Assembly (NCBI GenBank): GCA_027924645.1
Contig: BSBN01001687.1
Location: 5,766,001-5,830,000, forward strand
Direction of reading: 5' to 3'
DNA: 64,000 nt
DNA from: Cunninghamia lanceolata
Lineage: Eukaryota; Streptophyta; Pinopsida; Cupressales; Cupressaceae
Position 1 is the first letter of the stretch. The number at the start of each line of letters is the position of its first letter. Position numbers and translations under genes: made by a program. Below the pieces are notes generated by a model that saw only the letters and a list, made by a program, of their open reading frames with translations, searched no databases and was not told the origin of the DNA. Below are positions 9,963 through 22,661 of this stretch, piece by piece.

Positions 9963-12660
9963 TTGTCACACAAGTCCAAAAATCTCATCCATCATCAACC
10001 TATGCCTCAAACAAGGAGTCAATATAAGGCAGCTATGGAGTCTAACCTAAGAGAATTTCAATCTACAACTCTCAAGGATGCTTCAAAATTCATGATTGGA
10101 ATGTTTCAACATATCTTTGTACCCAAAGGCTATACTGTCGGACCATCATCATCAACTCAAGCACCACAATATCATTTTGCACAATCTACCTATGAGGAAT
10201 CTCAAAATGACTTAGAGGAGCTACAAGACTTCAAAGCTTTACAAAATGTCAATAATCTCTTAATGTCTGATCCCGATAGATTTTTCTTACAACTAGCTTA
10301 AGGAGGAGCCAAATTGTCAAGTGGCTTTGATGTATCCAAAATCACAAAACAAGATCCAATCAATAATTTTGTTGTTGCTAAGGAAACCCATAAGGCTATT
10401 ACTACCATGTCCACCAAACCCACAACATCTACATACAACATCAAAACACCATCTTTGACTAATCAATCCACCCCTCCATTCCATGCATCCTCCACATCTA
10501 CGACAATGAACGAACCAAATGTTCCCACATCAATCAAGCCTTTGTTAACACCATCTTACATGATCAATTTGTATGTGTCACAAGCACCCCAAGTCTCTAA
10601 CCAATGTGTGCCACATGTTAATCCATCACAACCCATTCCATCTTCTTCCATCAATATAACTCCCTCACATGTGTCACAAGCACCTCAAGCCTCTAATCAA
10701 AGTGTGCCACATGTTACCTCATTTCATATATTACATCCTATGCTATCTTCTTCCACAAACATAACTTGTCCGCAAGTAACACAAGCACCTCAAGATTCTA
10801 ATCCAAGTGTGTAGCATGTTGAACCATCCCAACCATCTAATGTGTCTTCCCGTCTCAATACATCATCTATGAATCTACTTCAAACATCAAACGTGCTATC
10901 TAATCCTAACACATCATTTATTGACCAACCTTTCAGATCACAACCACATTCCAAACCCAACCTATCGTATGTTGATCAACTCCTTTCACTTGAACCACAA
11001 CCATCCAACCAACACATAGCCTATGCTAATCCACCTTCCATGTCCCAAGTTCCATCAATCTCCAACCCTCACATATCCTATGCAAATCCAACTATAGTGC
11101 CCCAAGTTCCACCAACCTCCAACCAACATATGTCCTACATCAATCCATCCTTTGGTTTACATACGATACAAGCCCAAAATGTTAATCCATCACCAAACAC
11201 ATACACATTCCCATCATTTGATAATCAAGGCCAAAACACATACACCCTATCATATAATACATCACAACAATATCCTCCAAATCAAACTCCGGTGTACCAA
11301 ATACCTCATCCAAACCATCAAAATCCCCTACAACAACAACAATCATCCACATATGATATTAAGCAGTGATTCAATCAGTTACAACAACAAGTCGTAGATA
11401 TAAGTATGAGCCAAACAAAGAAGACATTTTCCTTTGAGGAAGTATGCCCATATCCTTTTGATAAGTCACTTCAAATGATACCTTTTCCTCCACATTTTGA
11501 GATACCACAATTTGAGAAATACAAAAGAAAAGGTGACCCAAGTGACCATCTTAGAGCATTTTATGTAGGTTGTCTTAACGTTGCATATAATGACACATAT
11601 CTTCTACGTCTATTTCCTCATAGTCTTGGGGGACAAGCTATGGAATGGTTTTCTCACCTACCTCTGGGCATCAAGTCTTTCAAAGAGTTGACAGGAAAAT
11701 TTGTATCACACTTTGCTTTCAATATAGAAAATGAGATATCCATGAATGATCTTGTCAACAACAATCAACGAAACAAGGAAACCTTCTCACCTTTCATCCA
11801 ATGATGGTGAAATATGGCTAGTAAGCTCCCATGGAAGATACCAGAGAAACAACAAGTCAATATCTTTGTCCAAAATCTCCATCCCAAATTATCATTTCAA
11901 TTGTAACTCCAAAATGCCACTACCTTTGATGAACTCATATCCAAGGGAGAAAATATTGAAAAATATTTAATTTCCAAAGGTCTAATTAAGATCTTCAAGG
12001 AAACAAAAGACAATGGACAATCTTCAAGTGATAAATCTCACTTTTGGAACAAGAACAAAAATGTTGTCAATGATGGCATTGTTGATGCAAAGAATGTTGA
12101 AACCATGAAGGCTCCCATCCATATCCAAGAAGCATCTAAGAGCACACCATTTCTTCCAAGAGACTAAGCTAAAACAAATCCATCACCTAGATGCAAATTT
12201 ACTCCTTTGGGAGAGCCTATTGAATCTTTCCTCAAAAAGCTACTACAAGCTGGAAAGATCATGTTACCTGAAGCTCGACCTAATGAAGAACCATCGTTTA
12301 AGCCTAATTGGTACAAAGACAATGAATATTATTACTATCATAGAGTGAAAGGACATAATATAACTGGTTGTATGAAATTGAAACATTTGATTCAGAATCT
12401 TCTTGATCAAGGAGAAATCACTATTGATCCACCAAAACAAATGACAAACTATGACCTTGATTCTTTCAAGAATCCACTTCCACCACATGATAAAGTAAGT
12501 GCCTCTAATATAGGGAAGAATGTCCATTATACCTATGAGTCATCCACCATTGGACATATCAACCAATCTTGCATATCTACCATTACTATAAGAGGAAAAG
12601 AACCCAATATCATAAGGGGAAAAAAACCTGATTGTGCCGTTACTACCCACTGAGGCCGTG
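9963..12660 (+). pseudogene. E2 gag (decayed)
   Basis: Structural Gag polyprotein. A likely start is the ATG at 9993 (M-P-Q-T-R-S-Q-Y). The N-terminal half is low complexity, with repeated V-S-Q-A-P-Q-x-S-N-Q blocks (about 10560-11370). The capsid-like domain lies at 11406-11804 (F-E-K-Y-K-x-x-G-D-P and L-G-G-Q-A-M-E-W-F-S-H-L-P, a hallmark of Athila/Tat gags). A degenerate nucleocapsid motif Y-H-R-V-K-G-H-N-I-T-G-C lies near 12333-12370. The frame is broken by TAG at about 10812, TGA at 11367 and TGA codons near 11802 and 11808, each one transition from Gln, Arg or Trp. Confidence 0.85.
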
Positions 12661-12749
12661 TTACTATCCAAGTAGCACCACCTAACATATGTCTAAATTC
12701 TAGATACAATATCCTTGACCATCTAAGTAAGACTCCCACTCACATTTCC

Positions 12750-13882
12750 ATTTTGGAATTATTGTGCATCTCACCTAACCATAAAGCCATCTTAGATAAA
12801 GCTTTACAAGAGTTGTCGGTACCCAATGATATTGATACTACACAATTCCAAGCCATGGTAGCAAGTATTGCATCACCTTATTGTCTGACCTTCTCTGACA
12901 AAGACCTTTCATCATTTGATCCATCCCATAACGATGCTCTCCATATCGAATACTAATAGATGGTGGAGCTGGATTAAATATATGTTCTCTAAAGCTTGTA
13001 AAACAACTGGGATATTATGAGGATCACATTGACACTAACAAGAGCATAATTATCAAAGCATATGATGATGCCAAGAGAGAATCTAAAGGAATATGGGTTG
13101 GTCATGTTACTACTGATACCTATTGTCAAGTCCTAGACATTGAATTTCTGTATAACATTATCCTTGGTCATCCTTGGATACATGCCAAGAAAGCAATTCC
13201 ATCCATATATCATCAATGCCTGAAATTTCCCTACAATGGTGTTGAAATCACGATCCCTGCTAATCCTAATCCATTTAAGTTTTGTCGAGCCTTTCAAGCC
13301 AAATATCAAAATCTGAACCGCATACTCATCAACACCAAAGCCCATCCATCTACATCCTATGTTGACCCATCTAATTTGAATAAGCCTTCATCTAGTAAAT
13401 ACATCCCCAATATTGATGTCTAATACAAAGAGAAAGGACTTGGTGAATATAGTCTACAATAATCTTGTTGTGTAGGAGCCTTACCCTTATCACCTAAATC
13501 CTATGGTCAACCATCAGTATCCAAAGCTTCCCCATCCAAGGCTACTAGCACTGTTCCTCCAACCATGTTCACCAAATCAGGAATGTTAGAAGATGAAGCT
13601 ATTGATGACATATCCTCTTGGATCTTTTTTGATGAAAATTATCAAGTCACTTTAGAAGTGGAATGCTATAACAATGGATTCCAGATCATCAAGAACATGG
13701 TTTACAAAGGACAAGGAGGTCTAGGACTGCATGGACAAGGACCTATTGAACCTATCATTATCACCAAGAAGTTTGATAAACAAGGTTTAGGGTATGGTAA
13801 GGAGGTAACACCTTCCTCAAACATTGAGTATATTCTTGATGAGGTAGCCAAAGCTTTTACCATAGAAGAGACCTCTAATTAG
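12750..13882 (+). pseudogene. E2 aspartic protease and linker (decayed)
   Basis: Retropepsin-type protease that would process the polyprotein. The active site reads I-D-G-G-A-G-L-N (12956-12979), a D-G-G-A variant common in Tat/Athila elements. The C-terminal I-I-L-G-H-P-W-I motif is at about 13151-13171, followed by S-I-Y-H-Q-C-L-K-F. The following ORF (13565-13882) is Gly-rich (G-Q-G-G-L-G-L-H-G-Q-G and Q-G-L-G-Y), resembling the G-patch-like linker between protease and RT in these elements. A frameshift or stop separates the ORF upstream at 12956 from the active site. Confidence 0.82.
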
Positions 13883-14150
13883 GATGCCATCGATGATTAT
13901 TCTTTCCACATAACCAAACTATTCCAAGACCTATTCATCTTCGTGATATCATCCACCTCCTTTTTAGAATGATGAAGCCTTAGCAGAGTTCATGGACTTA
14001 AGAAAAGGCATACCATTGGGAGATCATAAAGTGGGCTACATGATGGACCTACCTTAGTTAGCATACTTTGGTGGAAGTGTCAAATCCTTTAGTCACAAAA
14101 GTGAAATAAATAAAATCAAAAAAGAAAGGTCACTGGATGAAAACCAAAAG

Positions 14151-15290
14151 GTGCCTCTTGACCATGAAAGAGTAAAAATAAAGGACATATCTAAGGTTGA
14201 AAACCTCTCTGAGGCACCCAAGGATGGAGGATGTGACCTTCCTTTGACCATTGAATTTAGAGAACAATCACCCTTGCTGGTGGAGAAATCTCAAGAGATC
14301 AATCTAGGTAAAACACAAAATCCAAAGACCGCATTTCTAGTGGCATCACTATTAGATCAGGAAAAAATAGATTTCACCACTTTCTTCATGAAAAGATCAA
14401 TCAACTTTGCATGGGCTTATGCAGATATACCAGGGTTGGATCCCTCACTTGTGGTACATCATCTAGTAGTATTTCCAAATACAAAACCTATCAAACAAAA
14501 GTTTCAAAAAATGTATCCTCAAATAGCATTCTTAGTCAAAGTAAAAATTTAGATACTATTAGATGCTAAGTTCATAAGGCCTATTGATTATCTTGAATGG
14601 GTTTCAAATCTAGTACCAGTTTCCAAATTGAATGGGGGCATCCATTGCTGCACTGATTTCAGAGATCTCAACAAAGCTCGTCCTAAAGATGATTTGCACT
14701 TCCAAGCATAGATATCATTGTTGATCATACAGTAGGACATGAAATGCTATCACTAATGGACATATTTTCTGGCTATAATCAAATCCTAATCGCTCCCGAA
14801 GATCAACATAAAATAGCTTTCATATGCCCATGGGGTACTTACTATTGGCAAGTAATGCCTTTTGGTCTTAAGAATGTTGGAGCTACATACTAATGAGCCA
14901 TGCCTGTTATCTTCCACAATTTTTTCGCACCATAATGGAAGTTATGTTGATGATATCTTGGGCAAATCTAAAACCAAAGAAGGCCATCTAAAACTACTAG
15001 AACAGATCTTTGATAGACTAGAAAAATATCAAGTGAGATTAAATCTTAAGAAATGTGTATTTAGGGTGACTTATGGAAAGCTATTGTGTTACATTGTATC
15101 TTGAAGAGGCATAGAAGTTTATCCAAATAAGGTAAAAGCTATAGTAAACATGCCTCCACCATCAAATTTGAAACAACTTTGTAGTCTTCAAGGCAAATTA
15201 CAATCTATCCGTACAAGTTCATCTCACAACTAGTAGATAAATGTCATCCTTTTCAACACCTTCTCTGAAAGGGAGAACCTTTTAAATGGG
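14151..15290 (+). pseudogene. E2 reverse transcriptase (decayed)
   Basis: The N-terminal part contains F-A-W-A-Y-A-D-I-P-G-L-D-P (14151-14552). The palm follows with D-F-R-D-L-N-K-A near 14655, the fingers/palm M-D-I-F-S-G-Y-N-Q and M-P-F-G-L-K-N (about 14757-14875), and the catalytic Y-V-D-D box at 14943-14954, still intact. A one-base loss just before Y-V-D-D puts it in a different frame from the preceding segment, and two stops (TAA, TGA) follow A-T-Y near 14890. The thumb/connection continues to about 15290. Confidence 0.85.
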
Positions 15291-15640
15291 ATGATAAGTG
15301 CCAACAAGATTTTGATCAAATAAAGAAATATCTAGCTACACCTCCTGTATTGGTACTTCCTGTGCCTGATCAACTATTGCTACTATACATTTCTTCAACA
15401 ATAGTAGCTCTAGGTGCCCTTTTAGCTCAACATGATGACTTAGGGAAAGAACAGGCCATCTATTATATTAGCAAAACTCTCGTCAGTTATGAGATTAATT
15501 ATTCATTCATGGAAAAAGCATGTTTAGATGTAGTGTTTTCTTCTCAAAAGTTGCGCACTATATGTTGAACCAAAGAACAAAGCTCATATCTAAATTTGAT
15601 CCACTCAAGTATCTTTGCTCTATTTAGTAATACTCACAGG
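15290..15640 (+). pseudogene. E2 first RNase H (gypsy type, decayed)
   Basis: This domain follows the RT thumb and would degrade RNA in the RNA-DNA hybrid. The ORF 15350-15568 carries L-L-L-Y-I-S-S-T, A-L-G-A-L-L-A-Q, I-Y-Y-I-S-K-T-L and M-E-K-A-C-L-D-V-V-F, matching Ty3/gypsy RNase H. The usual first Asp is replaced within L-Y-I-S-S. In Tat elements this domain is thought to have become a degenerate tether once a second RNase H was gained. Confidence 0.78.
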
Positions 15641-15819
15641 CAGATTAGCAAAATGGATAATGATTCTTAGTGAATTTGACATAGAATATGTTGATTGAAA
15701 ATCCATAAAGGGACAAGTGATCATTGATCAACTAGCAGAAGTAGGTGCCAATGACAGATATTCATCCTATCCATCTTGAGTTTCCTGATGAAGAACTATT
15801 CAATTTATATCCTTCAATA

Positions 15820-16225
15820 CTTTGGTAGTTGTACTTTGATGGTTCATATACATAACATGGATCTAGAGCTGGAATATGTTTCATCACCCCTCAAGGTGAT
15901 TGTATACCTAATCATACAGGATTGCCATCCCTTGTAACAACAACATTGTTGAATATGAAGCCTTGATCACTGGATTGCGCATGGTTGTACAATGGGATAT
16001 CAAACAATTACAAGTTTTTGGAGACTCTCATCTAGTCATCAAACAAGTCTTGGATGAATATCAAACAAAAGATGAAAAACTCTTCCCATACAAGTTGATG
16101 GTGGATGACTTCAAGAAAAAAAAATTCAAAATCACATTTGAGCAAATTCCTAAGATAAACAACAAAGCAGCAGATGCTATGGCTACAATTGATTCTCTTC
16201 TAGATATGTCCACTAATGCATAGAG
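15820..16225 (+). pseudogene. E2 second, archaeal-type RNase H (aRH), downstream of the first
   Basis: A second RNase H-fold domain: L-Y-F-D-G-S with Asp near 15837, V-E-Y-E-A-L-I-T-G-L near 15950-15980, G-D-S-H-L-V-I-K-Q-V near 16020-16050, and I-N-N-K-A-A-D-A-M-A near 16156-16185. All four acidic positions (D, E, D, D) are visible. It is separated from the gypsy-type RNase H by a linker and precedes integrase, the classical Tat/Ogre order. Stops near 15858 and frameshifts around 15940 break the frame. The placement contrasts with E3, where the aRH precedes the RT. Confidence 0.82.
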
Positions 16226-16479
16226 ATGTGAGTTTCTAGTTGAACAACTTTCAATTCCAGCTTTTGAATTTCCACAATCTGAGCTTATATGTGAAATTGT
16301 TGGTCCCAATTGTCCTTGGTATGAGGACATATTCAAGTATCTCTACAATGGTACCTTTCCATTTCAATTATCCAACACCCAACGCTAAACCTTTATCTGC
16401 CAAGCCTCTCGTTACACCATCATTGGAGAAACCCTTTACTGTAAGAGTCTTGATGGTATCCTTCTTAGGTGTCTTGACT

Positions 16480-17570
16480 CGAAAGAAGCTAAAGTTGCCT
16501 TACAAGAGGTACATGAAGGTGTCTGTGGTTCACATTCTACTGGCCCTGGCCTTACTAGGAAACTCTTAAGAGCTGGATATTACTAGCCAACCATGGATCA
16601 AGATGCACAACAATTTGCTAAGAGATGTCTACAATGTCAGCAACATGGGGATTTGATACATGCTCTAGCACATGAGCTACAACTTGTCACTACTCCTTGG
16701 CCTTTCTCGCAGTGGGGACTCAACCCCATAGGAAAGATTCATCCACCCTCATCCAATGGCCATAAATTCATCATTACCACCATTGACTACTTTACAAAGT
16801 GGGTTGAAGCTATACCAATTACCTACATCACCAGAAAGAAAATATCCAAATTCATTCTCCATTACATCATTTGTTGATATGGAGTTCCAAAGCCATCATT
16901 ACCAATAATGGATGCCCATTTAAAAATCAAGAAGTTCATGACTTATGTAATAAATTCCATATCCAACATAGGTTTTCCACACCTTATTATCCCCAAAGTA
17001 ATGGCCAAGCTGAGGCTTCTAACAAAACCATTATAAAAATTCTTAAAAAGACAGTTAATGAATCTGGTAGTGATTGGCATCTACAACTTAATCTAGCCTT
17101 GTGGGCTTATCAAACAAGCATCAGAATACCTACTAGTGCTACACCCTATCCTCTTGTGTATGGAACCAAAGTTGTCTAACCTATTGAGGTTGAGATCTCA
17201 TCACTAGAAGTTTCATTACAACATATCATTTCTAATGAGGAGTACAGAATATCCAGAGTGAATGATCTAGAGCTACTGGATGAAAGATGCCTTACTGCAC
17301 TCAATCACCTTCAAGCCTATCAAAACCATCTTCATTGTAGTTATAACAAGAAGATCAAGGAAACAAGGTTCTAGGTAGGAGACCTTGTCCTCTAAGAGAA
17401 TAAAAAAATCAACAGGATCATGAAAAGAAAGGAAAATTTGAACCAGATTAGCTAGGACCTTTTGTGATCACAGTAGTATATGGATTAGGAGCTTATACTC
17501 TCTCAACACCTGAAGGCATTCATTTGGATGAACCTATCAATAGTGTTCATCTTAAGAAATTTTATGCTTG
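16480..17570 (+). pseudogene. E2 integrase (decayed)
   Basis: The zinc-binding region ends with C-L-Q-C-Q-Q-H-G near 16625. The catalytic core has T-T-I-D-Y-F-T-K-W (first Asp, about 16780), then I-T-N-N-G-C-P-F, where the second catalytic Asp is Asn (AAT at about 16901-16909), and Y-Y-P-Q-S-N-G-Q-A-E with the Glu retained. A TGA where CGA is expected splits the core at about 16875. The C-terminal region (V-G-D-L-V-L near 17380) contains TAG and TAA stops. Asp-to-Asn would inactivate strand transfer. Confidence 0.87.
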
Positions 17571-19680
17571 ATCCTTGGAATATCCCAGCAAATAATACCA
17601 AAATACAACAAAAATCAAAATAATAAAGATAAATAATTCATACTCTGGTGAAAACTTGGTAAACAGGTGCATTGGATAAGTACCATATTAAAAACCTGGC
17701 AAACAGATGCTATGTACAGAACTAGCTCCTATCATCTATTCAGTTTTTGTTTACCATCCTATCTATCGCATAATAAACTCCATCCATCCCATCCATAATA
17801 CACTCCATATATCCCATAATAAACTTCACCCATCTCACAATAAACCTATTGATCCATCATAAGACCATTCCCTATTTCATCTCCATACTTTACTCTTATC
17901 ATGATTTGGAAATTGTTGGAGTTGAAGTGTCATTCCTTTCCATCATCTGTCTAGAGCTAGGTTACCTAATCCATCATCTTCCATAATAAGTCCTTCCCAC
18001 ACTAGGGGCACTTGCTTGTGCTTAGTTTTTGGAGTGGATACTTTAAGCATCATCATCAAACATCCCATCAACATCTTATATCACCAAACAATCAACCAAT
18101 CCCATCAATCCATAATCTCGTCAATCCATCTACCCTCATCATTACCATCACAACATTATAAGAACTACATCTCATCTCTATCGTTAAGTGCCTTGATCCC
18201 ATGGATACAAGGCATGTAGGTAGTCTGGAATATGAAGGAAGTAGCTAGACTCAAACACAAGTGATACACCTCTTCCATCTTTCATTTTCATCTAACCTTC
18301 ATCAATCATCATCCATCTCATATGATTCAATCATCTATCTCCTACATCATCAATAAACACCTAGAACTACATATCATCACTTTCATCATCATCGTATTGT
18401 GCTTTGATCCCATGGTTAAAGGGTATGTAGGCAATCTAGAATATGAAGGAAGTACCCAGTACACAAGCACAAATGATTCATTCTTCCATCTTCCATCTCA
18501 TTTTGACTAACTCAAGTAGAAAGTAAACTATGCATGTCTCGATAGCTCAAGAACTCATCAAATCAGAGGTAAACAAAGACATTTGTCTGCATGCCTTTAG
18601 CCAACATTTGCTATATCAATCCAACATCTTAGCCTTCAACAGGATATATCTTTCCTCACAACAAGGTGCTATCTAATCTATCCATGAGCACCCTCTTTGG
18701 TCAAGAGAACATGATGGTTGTGTCTTTGTTTTCTTTTGGTTTATCTTTTGTCTCTTTCTAATACCAACTCAGACTGCCTTGATTTCTTATAACTTGGTAT
18801 GTCATGATGAAGTATGGAATGGGGCATAGTCATTTGCTTTCATATGTTGTGTTTGTGGGATGGTCTTATTCTCCTACTATACCTAATGATATCTTGTATG
18901 TGTTGGGATTAGCATCTTGCATATCAATATCTTTTACATCTGAGGACCTAAAAAGCCTTTTATGTACTAAGACTATTCTATGCTAAGACTATTTCTCATA
19001 CATATAACCCATAAGGTTTCATTAGTCTAGTGGAAATAAGTTCAAACCATTTTCTTGTAGAGTCAAACTCCATCTAGAATCAGCTAATATTCATATCTTG
19101 TGTATGTTGGATCAACATTTTGACCTCATACAATAGACAAGATCGTATTATGTTGACTGCATTGGATACATCGTCACCCTGGTCTTTATAACTTGGTGCA
19201 TAATCTCCATATGCTATATCAAACATAAGGATTGCAATCTCCAAATTTGTGTGCAAATGTTGCCAAGTAGCTACATCTATTATCCATCATCCATCCATTT
19301 ATTCGTAGCTCTCATGAGGATTGATCAATCGAATTTCACCTATTTTCTTCTATCCATCATCTTTGTCTTCGTTATCTTCCCAAAACAAGTGTATTAGACA
19401 TTCATCACCCTATATCATTATCAAACCCTAATTTATTCTAAGTCAGACCCTAATTCTTCTTTTCCATCCCTATTTTATCCCACCCAATCCCTAAATTCTT
19501 CATGTCAATCTAATTTATCCTTGTTTTGTCATCTAATCATGATTCAACACAGTCTTTTCCCAATAGCCTAGTTTTCCTCTTGAGAGGGCATCACTAACCA
19601 ATTTCACTGAGGCATAGCTTGTTTATCTTATGTATCAGTCATATCTTCTTTGAAACAACATCCTAAAGTACATTGTCTCA
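17571..19680 (+). repeat. E2 3' untranslated region with internal duplication
   Basis: No coding motif after integrase. An approximately 200-bp segment is duplicated: GATCCCATGGATACAAGG at about 18195 and GATCCCATGGTTAAAGGG at about 18407, each followed by TATGAAGGAAGTA and a run of CATC/TTCCA-rich sequence. CATCCATC-type short repeats occur at 17760-17850. Long 3' UTRs rich in tandem repeats are known from Tat-lineage elements. Short ORFs here have no family resemblance. Confidence 0.65.
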
Positions 19681-19693
19681 AAGAGGGGAAAAA
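19681..19693 (+). other. E2 polypurine tract
   Basis: AAGAGGGGAAAAA directly precedes the LTR start TGTAGACACCC at 19694. It would prime plus-strand synthesis and supports the orientation and LTR boundary. Confidence 0.88.
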
Positions 19694-19704
19694 TGTAGAC
19701 ACCC
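19694..19704 (+). repeat. E2 3' LTR, first 11 bp
   Basis: TGTAGACACCC matches the first 11 bases of the E2 5' end at 9704. The last five bases (CACCC, 19700-19704) are the left target-site duplication of E5; the LTR resumes after the right CACCC at 55307-55311. Confidence 0.9.
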
Positions 19705-20951
19705 TGTTTAAGGTGAAGTTTGATGAAGAGGATTTTTTTGTGTTTAGGGATGATTTTACTAGTTTGTATGAGTCCTTCTTTCACCTCTAAACATTCAAGG
19801 ACTTCAGCTGAGTAGGAAGTCTATTGCAGGCTTCGGTCACTCAGAATATAGGGGAAAATTGGAATTGTATGATTTAGTTGTTCAGTTAAGCCCAATTATA
19901 CTCAAAACCCTAATTATGCAAATTCAAAAGCAAATAGACAAATCACAGAAAATACTCGCACACAGATATATCAAATGACAATCAAATGCATACTAGATTT
20001 CAAAATTCAAAAAATGGAAAAGTTAGGGACTAATGAGCGGGTGCCCTAGTCCAGTGCCATAACTTTTGTCAGGATCTGGGAATCTTGTCTACAACTTGTT
20101 CCTATTGTTCCAAAGATTTTCTTATTGCGAGAAATGGAAGACTAATGAGTAGGCACCTAGATACAGGTCCCTTTTTCTCCTCTGATCTACAATTCTGATA
20201 GTCTGCACTACTCTCCTGTAACTCCACTTTTTCTGCTCCTGTAACCTATAACCTGCAATCATGAAAAAATGGGTTGGGGGTTGTGGTATTTAGAGGCTTG
20301 CCTCAGTCAAGCCCCAGAGAGACATTCAAGTCTTCCAAACATTATTGTCAGATAAAAAGTACATATCCCTGAGGGATAGAGGCCAAATCCAAATGATAAA
20401 TGATTGAAAACACAATTGATATCACCTTGTAGTGAAGATCTCATGGAAGGAAGATGCTCTTGATGCCATGAGGAGATGGATGCCAAATCTACAAATACAA
20501 ACACAAGAACAATGCTCTACTCTACCACACAATAAATATTTTGAATGCTCCAAAATCATAAGAATGCCAAAATCATCTAATGCCCATCTAGTTTACAAAT
20601 GAATGCCTAAACATGCTTATATATGCAACTACAAACATTCCCGCCAAGAATTTCATAATTGAAACTTACCGTGTCGACATAGGACCTAAATAACGGTCAT
20701 AAAATGACACTTCAAAATTAGGTCTAACCTAAAATAAGATAGAACTAGGGCATGGGCACCCAAGTCCTCCCCCTATTTTAGGCAGGGATAATGTCAAGTA
20801 CACCCCCTAAGTCCCATTTTCCATGAAACTTCAGGGTTTTCTCATTGATATGTCAGATTATCATTAAAAAATATCCTAAATGCATTCTAAAGACCCAGGA
20901 GGTAAACCTTAAGAAGGAAAAGCCACCAAGGAGACATTTTCTAACATAACA
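19705..20951 (-). repeat. E5 3' LTR
   Basis: On the plus strand it reads TGTTTAAGGTG to CATAACA, 1247 bp, matching 54115-55306 along its whole length with scattered substitutions and small indels (roughly 30 differences in the first 400 bases by eye). ORFs inside it have no family match. Confidence 0.9.
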
Positions 20952-20966
20952 TTTAGCCCCCACTTT
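20952..20966 (-). other. E5 polypurine tract
   Basis: The minus strand reads AAAGTGGGGGCTAAA immediately before the LTR start TGTTATG. This is a typical Ty3/gypsy plus-strand primer site and confirms that E5 runs on the minus strand. Confidence 0.85.
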
Positions 20967-21259
20967 AATGTATGTATAAATGCAAGGCCAATACATTCAT
21001 TAAAGTACAGTCAACAAACATAGCAAACATGCAAAGCACGAAGAAGACACGCCAATCACAGAGAAGACAGTAACAGGTATGCAAAACATAGAGAAGACAT
21101 GTACAGTCATACAAAACATGGAGAATATAGTATTGAAGACACACAAAACACAATGGAGATAGTGAATGCAGTGAAGACAGTGATGCTTTTCTTTTACATA
21201 TGAAATGCAGATGCAAGTGCAAGGAAAGTAAAAACACCACCCATAATGCAAGAGGGATT
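20967..21259 (-). repeat. E5 3' untranslated tail with ~30-bp imperfect repeats
   Basis: Between the PPT and the E3 insertion, ATGCAAAACATAGAGAAGAC-like units recur with spacing near 30 bases from about 21028 to 21180. The last five bases (GGATT, 21255-21259) are the left target-site copy of E3. No gene is visible. Confidence 0.65.
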
Positions 21260-22661
21260 GGTTATCATGCAGGATTGCACCCATTATGCAAATTTGTGAA
21301 GCTCAACAATCCTGTGTAACATGGGATCAAACTCAGGCTGTGGGTGACCTATGGTGAGCTTGAACCTCGAGATTATGGGTTGGTTCTCTTGTAATTTTTC
21401 CAATGGGTTAATGTATTGGCAAGAAAGGGGTTGAAAGGATCTACCAAAAGCACTAAAACTATAATTTAAAGTGTGGTGATGCACCTAATTTGATGGAAAA
21501 ATGCAACTCTAACTCACAACATTTGAATCTCAAAAAAATCTATCCACACAACTCACTTTTGGTAATATGATCACAAACATGTTTCTAAGGGAGGCTGGGA
21601 ATAACTTTCTTCTTAGAGCAAAACAAGCTTCTCACAGCATGAAAGGAAACTTTTCCAATTGGACAACCTAAGACCTGTGATTTTTACTGCTATTCTATAC
21701 ATGCAAGTACAAAAGAGACAATGATTTTAAAGGTTCTGATATTAAACACAATAAAATCTCATCAAATCATTTGTAAAGATAGCACAAATGAGAAGGTAGA
21801 CACTTACTTTTCTAAAAAATAAAGGAATCAATTGCACAAAAATGGCAAAGAATAAAAATTGTAACCTACTGTAATCAATAAATCTACAAAAGTTGAGTTA
21901 CAAAACCTTCTTCTCTCAGCAATGTGTAAGAGAGAAAAAAGGCAAGAACTAGAAAAACCTAAGTTGTTCTTACAATATATAATCTCCTCTCAAAATACCT
22001 AGAAAGGTCAACTGCACTCAACAACCTCTAAAAATAATCTCCTAAAACTTATCCATGAGCAAGTGTGAAAATCCCTAAAAATAAAGGCTATAACTGATCC
22101 AATTTGAGCTAAAATAGCTCCAAACTACCCATCTCTATTAGTTTGACCCAGTGGTGGACCAAACTCTCCAATTTTGACCAAAAAACCATGCAAAGATTTG
22201 GGCATGTGTAAACAAAGAAAAAATAAATAATAAAGTATTCAAGATGATTTACCTTATTATTTATTATAGACTTGTACATTTTACCATCTTTTGCATCTCT
22301 ATGATAAATAATAAAGTAATTTATAGCTCATTACTTTATTATTTATTTATATTTGTTTATTTATCTCTAACTCATGCAAAAGCACAATAAACTCCTTATA
22401 TCTCCTTTTGGATTTGTACAATTACATTAATGCATCCAATGATGCTGCCAAAATAGCCCCCATGCATGCAAGAGTTACAAAATATCCCTATTTTACTCTT
22501 TTATGTCTCCCATGCACTATGGTAATCTCCTCATGCAAAACACATCATGTAATTTGCATATCTTTTTTACCCTTGTAAAGCCCTTATGACTCCCATGAAA
22601 TATCATGTATTATTGCCCTTGCATCATAAAATCCTTATGACTCCCTATGTGCAATACATAT
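21260..22661 (-). repeat. E3 3' LTR, distal part
   Basis: It aligns with 38987-40400. The first ~230 bases differ at about 15 positions. The terminal dinucleotide is GG where TG is expected on the plus strand. It is interrupted after 22661 by the solo LTR; the last five bases (CATAT) are the left target copy. No gene inside. Confidence 0.88.

Noticed and set aside
20965..21284. Leu/Cys/His-rich minus-strand ORFs
   Set aside because: They translate the ~30-bp imperfect repeats of the E5 tail and cross the E5/E3 junction.
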